Assembly (NCBI GenBank): GCA_034509735.1
Contig: JACGWO010000002.1
Location: 23,793,636-23,857,635, forward strand
Length of the DNA: 64,000 nt
Origin: Sesamum alatum
Taxonomy: Eukaryota > Streptophyta > Magnoliopsida > Lamiales > Pedaliaceae
Direction of reading: 5' to 3'
A model generated the notes under the pieces. The model was not told where the DNA came from, ran no database searches, and saw only the letters and a list, made by a program, of their open reading frames with translations. Shown in pieces: positions 32,745-44,401 of the stretch (positions are counted from its first letter, which is position 1; every line of letters begins with the position of its first letter). Both the position numbers and the translations under genes were made by a program.

Positions 32745-34673
32745 CACTGATATATCATTTTCTCATGAATTAGCCTCCCTTTGTTGTCTTTCATGTGTTT
32801 GTGGCCAATTCATCTCATTTTGAATTCGTGATATTTGGCTTCGATTAGGAGGAATAGTGTCACAAAGACTAGTGTCGTGGGCCAACTGAAATTCTAGAAT
32901 ATCCCAATAATCTTTTGCCATTAAAGGATGAAAAGACATAGAATATGTCCTTCTGTATTCTGTAGGCCATTAAATCGTAATAATCCTTAACCTTTGATAA
33001 CGCGCTAATTCAATATGCACCGTATATCTTTTGAACATGAGAGCACGTGATGCCAAATTGACTTCATTTGCCACATGAACATTCTCGTGTGGTAATTTTG
33101 ACGATGTGAGTATTTAATCCATGTCCATCTGGCACTTTGTGACGACTGAGGCAGACTGTTCAAACTGGTTGTATCTTGTCACCGCATGCTCAACAACTTT
33201 TCGGATCAACGTTTGAACAATTTGTATGCATAGTCCGTCCAGAGTTGGTTGTTGCTTAACATAATACTACTCTTCGTCATCCTCTCACCAAAATAGTGGA
33301 CTGAACGAGCAAACAGTATTTCTACTATTGCAGTCACAGGCAAGCGGCGAGCCCCTTTCAAAACTCCATTAATGCACTCTGACATGTTGGTTGTCAGAAT
33401 ACCGCACCGTCATCCGCCATCATGAGAAGCCGTCCATTTTTTCTTTTCTAGTCTAAGTACACAAACGCTTCTAACTTGTGGCTCTTTATCTCGTCCATAG
33501 TTCAATTGAACTTTCTGATTTGATATTCAGAACCAGCTCTCCAACAAAACTCCTTCAATTGAACATTCTTGTAACGAGTGTTGAAATTAGAAGAGACGAA
33601 ATTTGGAATAGCAACTACTGCTCGAATGAGATCGGGATGACGGTCAGAAATAAGGCATATCCCAGATCGGCCTTTTATAATATATTTGCTCAGCATTTGA
33701 AGAAACCATTTCCAAGATAATTGGGATTCTTCATCGTCAATTGCAAATGCAAGAGAAAGTACCTATTGATTCCCATCCGTGGCAGCTGCAATCAACATTT
33801 TGTACTTGTACTTTGTGTATAAGTGGTATCCATCTACATTGATGACATTGAGGCAAAATTGGAACCCTTTGATACACGATTTGAATGCCCAGAAGACGTA
33901 TTTGATCACATATGCACCACTTGACTGCTCGAAATATTTGTGCTCTCATTCAACAATCATCCCTTTATTATACTTTTGGAGAGCTCCTATATGACTTGGT
34001 AGCTTTCGAACTGAACTCTCCCATGTGCTAAAAATAATTTCACGAGCCATTCTCAAACTGTACCATGCCTTTTGGTATGATATGTCGAACCCTATATGGT
34101 CCTTCACAGTTTATATGACATGATTGACTCCATATGCGGGGTCGCATTTTACCTGTCCCAAAGCAAAGAAGCAACATAACTTCTGTCTAATTGCAATGTT
34201 CAAGAGACATATCATTAATAACACATGTGTAGTTCCCCCTTATTTTGTTATTTCCCAACGCCAAATTCTCCATTTTATTATACCTCGAAGCTCACATCTA
34301 CACCTATATCTGAATAGAAAAAAAACAAAATATCAATAATTCTGAGATGACAGTGATAGATGACTATACGATATTTATATATACCTTGGTGGCTATGTTT
34401 ACAGACGACTTTCCATTTGCTTTGGGTACTCTCACCTACCACATACTCACCACGTGCATGTCGTATCGAGTGGTCTTTCACCACCCCTATTAAAGGATTT
34501 TTTTTAAACATCCCCACATCAAGTCTTCCTTCATAAGCATCATAAAATTTTGCATACTTTGGTGTAAGTGATTTGGCCATGACATTTATTTCAACCTCGT
34601 TCTCGGGATCCTTGGATGGTATTGAAAATTCAACTTCATCTGGTTCAAAATTATGATATGAAAATACACACAT
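32745..34673 (-). pseudogene. MuDR-type MULE transposase, broken
   Basis: ATG at 34673-34671 opens a frame of about 100 codons with the N-terminal DNA-binding-like region. A probable short intron lies near 34.31-34.39 kb. Downstream the catalytic part reads through several stops: val-asp-gly-tyr-his-leu-tyr with a lys-tyr-lys block (about 33,780-33,845), ser-trp-lys-trp-phe-leu (about 33,705) and ile-ser-asp-arg-his-pro-asp (about 33,650). The C-terminal SWIM zinc finger (cys-ser-cys ... cys-ser-his, about 33,045-33,110) follows, then a pro-pro-asn-arg segment near 32,850. These are the landmarks of plant MULE transposases. At least five stops and shifts make it inactive. It diverges from the PMD gene. 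Confidence 0.85.
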
Positions 34674-34689
34674 TTCACTTCAGCGTAGG

Positions 34690-35650
34690 GGAAGCGACAA
34701 TTACGCTACAAGATGACCAAGTTATTTGCTGACTCCCAATAGAGGGTCATGCTGTTATAGAGTGGATCGGGACAGATCTACCTCTGATTGGCAGGGATGT
34801 TGCCAAGTTTTCTTAGGTTTTCAGCCAAATGATGATGCATCTAAGGGTTCACGTTAGTCGACAAATGCAATTTGTGTCACATTTATGTCGGCCGTGGTTG
34901 ATGATGCCACACCGTTCGCATCTGTTTTACCATATGCACATTGTATGGCATTGCTACTATTGGGTGGGGTGATGTATCCTGATTCACCCGGACATCTGGT
35001 GTCGTTACTATATGCACAAAAATTAGAGGATATTGGCCCCACTTGAAACTACAGTTAGGGCAGCTTCACCTGCACTGCACGTTGGACTGTTCGGGTCTTT
35101 AGAGATATGCTAGATAGCATGATGGTTAGTTAGGTATACAATACTCAGAATAACGCACATTGATACAAATGTTAATTACGCACTAATTTACATCATTGCA
35201 TTTATTTCCGTTTCTGTGGTAGCCATATGACATGGACTAAGAGAACATTATAGCCCGCGCAAATGAGTTTAACCCCCAATTGTGGACCTCAACATGTGTT
35301 CTGATCTTTTATGCCATTGTTGAAATGCATTATTCCGAACTGGTACTCGTCAATTCGACACGATGCAAGACATTCCACAACTTTCAGATGATCAAGACAT
35401 GAGCCTGCATAACATCTCTCGTAAAGCACGTAGGGGCACAGATTAGAAGACACAACACGTATTATACATTAGTAGATGGTAGAGATGACATGATACGATT
35501 GTGCATCAACCATCCCCTTCCAAAAAAAGAGATATAGAACGTGGATACTGGAATTGGTACAGTAGAATAACACGTCGATTTCGTCTCATCATCTACTGAT
35601 AGGCGTGTGGAAAGTGGGTACCAACCAGGAGATGCACCCACTAGACAATG
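34690..35650 (+). pseudogene. Plant mobile domain (PMD) gene, 5' part, broken
   Basis: Starting about 20 bp from the transposase ATG and running the other way, plus-strand frames show a gly-glu-ala-thr-ile-thr-leu-gln-asp segment and leu-pro-ile-glu-gly (34,690-34,760). A his-val-ser-arg block follows (about 34,850). A block at 35,270-35,470 is alignable in mind with the C-terminal part of PMD (aminotransferase-like mobile domain) proteins. Frames change repeatedly. The exon probably ends at a GT donor at 35,650. PMD proteins occur both as plant genes (MAIN/MAIL family, involved in silencing and growth) and inside MULEs. No intact product is possible. Confidence 0.6.
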
Positions 35651-36255
35651 TATGATATGTTTTGCAATAAAACATACACATTTATTAAAATAGGTGAGCA
35701 GAAAGCCAATTGAATTGGCGATTTTGGGAACTATTAGTCAATCTTTATTACAGCAATGTTATCCTGATGGATAGAGTAAGTATTCATCACTGGTACTATG
35801 TTTGTTGTGCTTACTATTAACATTGAACGGTGTTTCAACATCACAACAAATGTGCACAGACCAATTGAATAACCCATGTAGTTGGGTTGCGCATTGGATG
35901 GCGACTATGAAACCAACATCTGAGGGTTGGTCTGAAACGTTCCAAGTCAAGGACCTCGAGACTGGGCATCGAGTGTCCTATTGATACTTGCACTAAGTAT
36001 TGCATTCATTGGGTGAGTGCCGAGTTTCATCGGCGACAGGCGAAGGTCGTCTATGCAATTTAGTAGGTTAGTTGACAAGGTGGTCGACTGACTGAACTAA
36101 CTCATGGGAATCGTCATATGGAAGCCTTGGAGGCTTGGTCGGTATGACTGGAATTCTTGGTTCCGATAGCACGGGATTAGTCCTCGAACTTGAGGAATCA
36201 TGGTAGTTACATGCATACGAAGACTGTATCTTGATCTGGTGAGAGGTGATCATTA

Positions 36256-37737
36256 GCCAAATGCGACAACAAGGGAGATGAGGAGGGCAAAAACGAAAGG
36301 CCGGTAGCAAATTGATTTTGGACCGTGTACTCTGGCTAGTGTTAGTAATCAATCGTACGTGCAGATACATGCCCAATACTCCACACAATCGTAGGAAACA
36401 CCTAGGATATGATTGGTATGAGAAAATAGGTTATGAATGGAATGAATATTTCTAATCTTATACCAAACACATGTTTGGTACAACTTTGCAATAGAAAATA
36501 GGATAGGAATGGAATGAATATTTTTAATCTTATACCAAACACATGTTTGGTACAACTTTGCAATAGAAATACCCATTTCGTTGGGAATGCCTATTCCCAT
36601 AAATATGGGATTAGCCATTCCCTCATTTATCCATGGATTTAGCTATTCCCAATAAATTGGGAATAGATTATATTTTTATATTACTAAAATAACTTTTTAA
36701 TAAAGTTATAATTGCAAGATTTATCGTAAAAAAATATATTATTTTGAATCAATTAAATAAATGAATTTCAATATAAAATATTTAAATATGTGCTAACAAA
36801 ATATAAAATATACAATATCAAAACTTTAAATTTTTAAATATTTTATTAAATATAATATAAAGTTATAAACATCTTTATACGTATTTTGCGAAACATTACT
36901 ATAAGTATATGGATTTTACCAAATAATAAGCATTTATAAAAAAAAATTAAATAGATGAAAACATCCAACAATGTATATATTAATTTATAATTAACTTAAC
37001 ATTTCAAAAATAGTATTTCTTATGTCATTAATGAGATGTAGCTCAGTTGTTTTCTTATTTTAGATTTTAAGTTTCATTATTTACAAAATGTATAAATGAG
37101 TTATTTGGAAAGTTCTGATTCAATTCCCATTCTCATTCTTTTGGTATACCAAACGTAGGAATGACATACCAAAATCATTCCATTCCTACTTTTATTCCAT
37201 TCCCAAGTTTATTCTATTCCCCCAAGTTCATTCCTACATACCAGTCACACCCCTAGTGTTTCCAGTCCTTATCATTGACTGATACATGATTCATTTCTGA
37301 TTTCTGGCTATGGTTATATTGGCTTCGTCTCTAACAATCAAGGTTAAAGCCACACTCTTAGGAGCCATCTTCTCAACTTAGTACATTCGCGCAACGACAA
37401 ACTCCTTTAAACAAATTTAGACACCGATGCACTTTTATCTCTGCCTGATTGAGGGCTTGGTGAATCTTAGTAATCAATCTTACGTGCGGATGCATGCCTA
37501 ATACTACACACAATCATCGACACCTAGTGTTCCAAGTCCTTATCATTGACTGATAAAGATTCATTTCTGGCTATAGTTATATTCGCTTCGACCCTAATAA
37601 TAATCAAGGTTAAAGCCAAACTTAGATTATACGACTTGGACTCCAGCTTATTCAACACAAAAATGCACTAGGATTACATCTAGTACACTCTTAGCAACCA
37701 TTGTTTCAGATGAGTACATTCGAGCAATGATCATTAT
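36256..37737. other. 1.48-kb insert in the C 5' LTR, itself a tandem duplication
   Basis: The 3' LTR copy (about 40,690-40,715) and the D LTR (about 62,228-62,250) lack this segment, so it is extra here. It consists of two related units (about 36,337-37,400 and 37,450-37,737), the first enlarged by a MITE. Both flanks read TGATCATTA. The uninterrupted LTRs already carry two TGATCATT copies in this place, so this is not proof of a target duplication. Origin is unknown; no coding capacity is seen. Confidence 0.65.
36405..37252. mobile_element. PIF/Harbinger-like MITE (848 bp) with cta target duplication
   Basis: Ends GGATATGATTGGTATG and (reversed) GGGTGTGACTGGTATG are inverted repeats. The GGAATGGAATG-rich body is typical of Tourist-like elements. 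cta flanks both sides (36402-36404, 37253-37255). The second unit of the surrounding duplication has the unfilled site CACCTAGTGT at 37521-37530 with a single cta. A 72-bp tandem repeat lies inside (36435-36570). Confidence 0.75.
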
Positions 37738-39362
37738 AAGCCTTGTCAAGTGCAGTTGGAGTATGTAGCAAGGACGGTGGACTCCAAGATAGGATCTGCC
37801 CCCATCAGTATATGACGGTGATGTCTCCTATGCTCTCTAAGATGGTTTAGACTCTAAAACTCTATGGCCATAGAAATTGAATTGAGTAGGAAAGGGTTTC
37901 CTACATCGATCGATAGAGTAAACGTATCTCGAGTATTAAGCATAGACACCTAGTCAAGGATGGGAACCAACGCCCAATTCCATACATAGACTAAGGCCGG
38001 GAGACGGTCGACATTAGGACCGTACCCGTACAGAATCGGCACCTAAATGTTCACACCAACATTCACCTAGTCTCTAATGCCATGGACCGTTACTTGATAG
38101 CCACACATGGTGACAGGCTCCTGTTGGACACGAGCCCAAGTCTAACTGACGGTGAACCTAAAGGGTCACACATAAATCACCGATGAGGTGAAGTAATTGA
38201 CTTGGAGTCAATTTCAGAGGATGATAAGTAATTGGATTACTTATGGGATTATCCATTGGATCGACGGGTCGATATTGTATCAGGCCCTCGTTTTATTGAT
38301 AAATGGGATTTATCGATTAAGTAGAGAATCAAAACTTGGATCTTTTAATTTGATTAAAAGATTAATGGGAATTACTTAATTGGACCATGAATTATATAGG
38401 ATTTAGTTCTTAGGCTTATTGTAATTGGATTACAATAAAAATTCGGTCGATTAAATCTTGGCCCAAGAGAGGTGTTAGTTCCACTTTTGGAATTAGAAGA
38501 AGTTGGACTTCTTCTAAAAGGGGATGGACCAAAATTACTTCTTTTGGAAGCACTAAAATCGGCCATGAAGGCCTTTGATGACAAGTTGACTTGTCTCTTT
38601 TGGAAAGAGACAAATCAATTCTAATCAAGCCTCTTTCACTTGGTATGATTAAATCACACCTTATGAAATAGTAGGCTTGATTGATGATTAATGGGGATTG
38701 ATTAGAATATATCTAGACATCCTTGGGTGAATCTAGACACATTCCAATAATCACATTAATAAAGTATATATATATGTGTGTATGTATATACTATCATCAA
38801 AGACAAGAATTTTATTGTTCATCTTTTCTACGAAAAAGATGAGCACTCTCAACACACTCTTTCAAGCCATTTTCGGCCCCCCTCTCTCTACTCTCTAAAT
38901 CCTCTTTGTTGCTCCATTGATCTAGGATCAATTGAAGAACAAAGTAAGATCAAGAAGGAACACTAATTTGATAGTGTAATCCCTTCTTCAATTTCATTCT
39001 CTAGATTCAATTTTTCTCTAGCAAGAAAACGGGATCTCTCCCGGTGTGGTGTGGACTACGTTAGAGGGTCTATACATTGAGGCCTCGCGTGGATGAACGT
39101 GGGGAGGAGATCAACTCGTGTAGCCGATCGGAGTAGAAAATCGAGAAAGGTATTTTACATTTATGTTCTTGTTTTTCCTCTTTTATTCCATAGCCATGAA
39201 TGCTTAATTGTTATATACATGTTTGCATTACGGGTTTATACACCGATAGCCCGGAAACATTCAAGGGCACACCCCTTGAATGCAATTTAAATTCTTTTGT
39301 TCCGCACATATTTATCTCCACCGCGCTTGCGCTGCGTTCCCCGGCCGATCCGCTTTCCTTCA

Positions 39363-40632
39363 AGTAGTATCAGAGCCCAGATCGGTGTATATGGCTATGG
39401 GTTACATATTTTACGAGTGCAAGCATGTTCAATGTGTTTAGATCCAGTTTAAAAGCATGTGTTAATTACTTTTAATTTTCATATTTATTTGTTGAAATTT
39501 GCATGTTTAATTATGTTGATTAATCATGGATATTTGGGTGATTTTAAAAAATTAGATTTTTTGAAATCTGGGTATTTATTTCAGTTTTTTATGTGCAGAA
39601 TAAATTAAAAAAATATTACAACAGTAGCAGGAGTGGTTGCCGGTCAGTAGTAGGCTGCCAGCTGTCGTGCGCAGGCACGACGCCTGCACGCCCAGTCGTG
39701 TACGCAGGGCGCGTGGGTGCTGTCGGCCCTCACACGCTGGGCGTGCGCGCGCCCAATGCAGGTAGTGGCGCCTGCACGCGCGCGCGCGGCCGGCTGTGCG
39801 GTTGTCCGGCACGGTCGAACGAGTGGGCCGTTTTTTTCGCCGTTTTTCAAAAAATTTGATTTTCTGGTATTCTGCATATTTTTTCTGAAATATTTAATTT
39901 ATGGCTAATTTAATTTTAGTTTAGAATGATTTTTTCTAAAATTAAATTGCCTAATATTATTTTGGAAATGGTTTCCAAACCCCCCCAAAAAAAATGTACA
40001 TGGGTTGTACAAGGTTTCTAATATCCATTTTGAATTGCATTTTTTACATGTATTTTTCTACAATTAATTATGTTATGGATTGATATTGGATATCATTGAT
40101 TTAATACATAATTTGTATTATTTTGAGCATGATTAAATTGGATATGTAATTATGTTATGTTTTGTTAATTGGATTAACAAGTTATGATCACGAAGCCCAT
40201 TGACCTGCGTATGGTTTTAAATTCCTTTTGGGTGGGGCCTGCGTGCCTCTTGGTTTGGGACTATTATCTCCCACTTTCGCCTCATAATGTTAAGGCATGT
40301 CTTTTTTCCTTTTATTTCCCATGTATTACATTTCTCTTGTAATAATGTAGTTAGGAATTATTAAGTGAGGTTATACATTTTATGTATAATAGGGCAAGCC
40401 CAAGGAGAAAAATAGAGGCCTACAGTGGACGGAGGCCCAAGGTGAGACATCAAGGCGAAACAAGTAGAGTACAAGGCCCATTGGCATGATATTGGGTTAA
40501 TTTGTTCTAATAGTGTAGGACCACCATAGACAGACCATAGACTCACTGCGGGCTCAGTAGGTCGCATAGGTTGGACTCGTGATTATCCAATAGGGGTATG
40601 CTAAGCTTACTTGCATGCGATGCATTTATCGG
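39363..40632 (+). other. Leader region of copia C
   Basis: Non-coding sequence between PBS and the deletion point. It holds a GC-rich island (about 39,640-39,800) and a block near 40,540 containing CTCACTGCGGGCTCAGTAGG that is also found in the leaders of A and B. Confidence 0.65.
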
Positions 40633-41013
40633 ACTTGAGGAATCATGGAGTCACGTGCATACGAAGACTGTATCTTGGATCTAGCGAAGGTGATCATCTT
40701 GTATGATGGTCATTATAAGCCTTGTCCAGTATAGTTGGAGTATGTAGCGAGGACGGTGGATTCCAAGATAGGATTCTGTCCCCCGTCAGTATATGACGGT
40801 GATGTCTCCTATGCGCTCTGAGATGGTTTAGACTCTAACAATGTATGGCTATAGCAATTAATTGAGTATGAAAGGATTTCCTACATTGATCGATAGAGTA
40901 AACATATATCGAGTATTAAGCATAGACGCCTAGTCAAGGATGGGAATCGACGCCCTATTCCATACCTTAGACTAAGGCCGGGAGACGGTTGACAGTAAGA
41001 CCGTACCCGTATG
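40633..41013 (+). repeat. 3' LTR of copia C, first piece
   Basis: Begins inside the LTR (GGACTTGAGGAATCATGG), with the upstream part deleted. It is cut by element A at gtatg (41009-41013). The LTR resumes at 59,040. Confidence 0.75.
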
Positions 41014-41764
41014 TGTTAGAATAGGTGACCAGAAAGTCAATTAGATTAGCTGTTCTGGGAACTAATTCGTCGATCTTTATCAAAGTAATATTATACTGAT
41101 GGATAAAGTAAGCATTCATCACTGGCAAAATATGTTTGTTGTGCTTACTACTTACATTTAATGGCGTTTCAATGTCACAACAAATGCCCACAGACTGATT
41201 GGTTAAACCCATTGAGTTGAGTTGCGAATAGGTTGGTGGCTATGAAACCAACTCCTTGAGGGTCGGTCTGAAATGTTCCAAGTCGAGGACCTCGAGACTG
41301 GCCCTCGAGTGCCCTATAGAGACTTGCACTAAGTATTGCATCCACTAGGTGAGTGCCGAGTTTCATCGGTGCCAGACGTAGGTCGTTTATGCAATTTTAG
41401 TGGGTTAGTTGGCAAGGTAGTTGACTGACTGAACTGACTCGCGGGAATCTTCATATGGAAGTCTTGGAGGTTTGATCGGTATGACTGAAATACCCGGTTC
41501 CGATAGTACAGGATTAGTCCTCGGACTTGAGGAATCATGGTAGTTGCATGCATATGAAATGAAAAGGTGATGTTACTATTTAAATTATTGTACCATTTTG
41601 TTTTCTCCTTTAGCTACATGTTCAAGCATATTTTTCTGTATATTATGATGCTTTTGAATACACCAAACGTCCGGAAATTCAAAAGGAACACCCCTTTGAA
41701 ATCGTTTTAAATTTCTGTTTATTTTACGCTTCCGCCGCGTTCCCGGGCCGTACCGATTATTTCA
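41014..41764 (+). repeat. 5' LTR of copia A (751 bp, internally deleted)
   Basis: Matches the start and end of the 2,185-bp 3' LTR but lacks about 1.4 kb from just after CATGCATATGA (41,556) to AAAGGTGATG. A PBS, TGGTATCATAGC (41766-41777), follows; the usual copia sequence is TGGTATCAGAGC. Confidence 0.88.
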
Positions 41765-42407
41765 GTGGTATCATAGCCTAGTTCAGTGTTGTGGCTTTAG
41801 GAATAACATGTTTTTATGTGATGAGCATGTTCAACATGTTTAATTTGCTTTTGGAAAGCATGTTTTACGGTTTTAAGCATGATTATGTGTTTAGAAAAAT
41901 ATGTGTTAATTTTTCTTTTAATTATGGATATCCATGAATTTTTTGAAAATTGGATTTTCTATAAATGCATGTTTTCGTTTCACTTTTAGTGCAGAAATTT
42001 AAAAGAAAAATTGGGTTGAAAAAATGTGCAGCACAATAGCTGCCGGTCGGCAGGGGGCCAGACGCGCTGCCCTATGGCCGGCCGCGCGTGCCTGCGTAGC
42101 GCTAGCAGGGCGCGCGCGCGACCGTGGCTGTGCTGGCCGGCCGGTTTCAAACGACTGGGCCATTTTTACCTGGAAAATTGGATTTTCCACATTTCTGCAT
42201 ATTTTCTGAAATGATTATTTTTGTCTAATTTTAATTTTAGTTAAATTGGATTTTTCTAGAATTAAATTGTGCCTTAGATTAATTTAGAAATGGTTTCCAA
42301 ACAAAAAAAATATTTTTTGGTACATTGGATGTATGATACTGGATATCCATTTTTAATTGCATTATTAATATATATATTTCTGCATATAATTATGTTGTAG
42401 TTTATGT
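41765..42407 (+). other. Copia A leader, first part
   Basis: PBS, then non-coding leader with a short GC-rich island (about 42,035-42,150). It is interrupted by copia B after tatgt (42403-42407) and continues at 52,677. Confidence 0.75.
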
Positions 42408-44388
42408 TGTTAGAATAGGTGACCATGTAGCCAATCTTGTTAGGCGAATTGTAACCTATGTCTGAACAATTTCGAAGTTTTAATAAAACCTTGATGAATA
42501 AGAAAGTGAAAATTCATTTGGTGCATACTTTGCCTGCGTTCACTTTATCTGCATTATAACTGTTCGCTACACAAACAAAACCCATAGACTGAAATCACAT
42601 TTCGGGGACTGGGACTACGCTTGGAGGTAGGTCCATGAAATCAGTTCCGCCGAATCAATCTGGAAATCTCCAAGTCAAGGAATCTCGAAAAATGGGTACC
42701 GAGATTCCACTTGAGACTTGGACTAATCATCTGCTATCGTATTTCATCGACGGGTGATGAGTGTCATCTAAGCAGTGTTAGTGGGTCGGCCTGCTAGGGA
42801 GCGGCTGACTGAGGTGACTCGCGGGAACTGTTTTACGGAGGACCTTGAGTAGGGTCGGCTAGGTATGACGTGAGTTCCCCGTTCCAACAGTAAAGGTCAA
42901 GTCCTTTGACTTGAGGAATTGCTGAGTTTACCTGTACATCGAGACTGAATCTTAGGTATGGTGAGAGATTGCCAAATGCAGTTGAGTAGTCATAAGCCAT
43001 GTCTAGTGCAGCCACGGTGTACAACATGATAGTAGTATCCAAGAAAGGATCTGTCTCCTGTCAAGGGTGTTGACAGTTGTGTCTCACAATACTCTATGTC
43101 TCGTCCCTAAAATATGTGACCACAGTAACTGAACAGAAGGGAAGGTTTCTCTGCGGCGTTTGGTAAAGGACAGACCGACACTTAGGTCCAAAATAGGTAC
43201 CTATATATCCGTGCCCTAGACTTTAAGTGGTGAGATCGTAGACGGAAGGATAGATGTACTGTAGAGCCTAAATGTTCATCCCCACGCATATTCACCTAGT
43301 CTCTAGTGCCATGGACTGTTGCTAGACGACCACCCATGGTGACGGGCCGATTCTAGGAATCCAACTAAGTCTAGCCGATGGTGAACCTAAAGAGTCACAC
43401 ACTATCCGGACACACGACGTATTTAATTTGGAATTAAATAATTGGAGAAATGGAACGATTAAATTAGATTTAATCGGGTCCTTCTTTTCTTGGGAAGAAA
43501 TTAATTCCTTTGATTAGATGAAAGGAATTTATCTAATAAATTAGATTTATTGGAAATTAATTTAATGGGCTTGGAATAAATATTTATATTTAATATATCT
43601 ATTTATTGCCTTTTGGATTATTTAAAAGGGATTTAAATATTCTATTAAATTAATAAATAGTTGAGATTAAAGAGAGGAATCAATGGCTAGGATTGGTTTG
43701 ACCAAGAAGCTAGATGTTGACTAGGATTTGACCTAGTCAAATCCTATTCAAGGAGGAGTTTTCAAAGAGTAGGAATTAGAAGAGGAATAGGATTCCTCCT
43801 CTATAAATACTCCTAAGTGTCCTCTTTGGAAGAGATGATGAAACTCCAAACACACATATACACACACCACCGCCGGCTCTCTCCCTCTCTCTCAGCCACT
43901 CCCTCTCTTCTTTCCCTCTATGTTCTTTTGTGTTACACAATTGAACAATAGGAGGTTTGATCTCGTTAACTAAATAGTGTTTGATCAATCCGTCCTCTCC
44001 AAATATTATATACACTTGTTCTTTCGCTAGCACGGGGAGCAAGATACGAGGGCGGATTGCATGTACGAATTAGAGGGTCTCCCATTCAAGATCTTGGAGC
44101 AAAACGGGGAACAACGCGAGTAGCGGTTCGAAGACGAAAACGACAATCGGTAGATTTCCGGTTTAGTTTTCGTCCCTTTTCTATAAACCCTATGGCCTCC
44201 ATGAAATTTTATATGTTTTTTATTATTCATGAGATACACCGAATGCCCGGGAGGTTCAAGGGAACACCCCTTGAACGTGTTTATTTTATCTCGTATATGC
44301 ATGTTTAAATTCTTGCAATTTTAATTAAACCACGCTTCCGCATTCGCACTACTCCCGGGCCGATTAACACGCCTTTGGTAGGCTTTCA
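42408..44388 (+). repeat. 5' LTR of copia B (1,981 bp)
   Basis: TATA box CTATAAATAC at 43801-43810, followed by CA-rich and CT-rich sequence. It ends GGCTTTCA. The PBS TGGTATCAGAGC (44390-44401) is the standard initiator-methionine tRNA site of copia elements. Confidence 0.93.
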
Positions 44389-44401
44389 GTGGTATCAGAG
44401 C

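Larger units (their letters stand above)
35683..39362 (+). repeat. 5' LTR of copia C (3,680 bp including insertions)
   Basis: It shares many blocks with the other copia LTRs here (TGACTGACTGAACT near 36,088; CTAGTCTCTAGTGCCATGG near 38,070). It ends CCTTCA before a PBS-like TAGTATCAGAGC at 39365-39376. A 1.48-kb insert (36,256-37,737) makes it unusually long. Confidence 0.75.

Noticed and set aside
36247..37746. TGATCATTA on both sides of the 1.48-kb insert as a 9-bp target duplication
   Set aside because: The intact LTR copy at about 62,228 already has two TGATCATT copies separated by 8 bp, so the repeats largely pre-exist.
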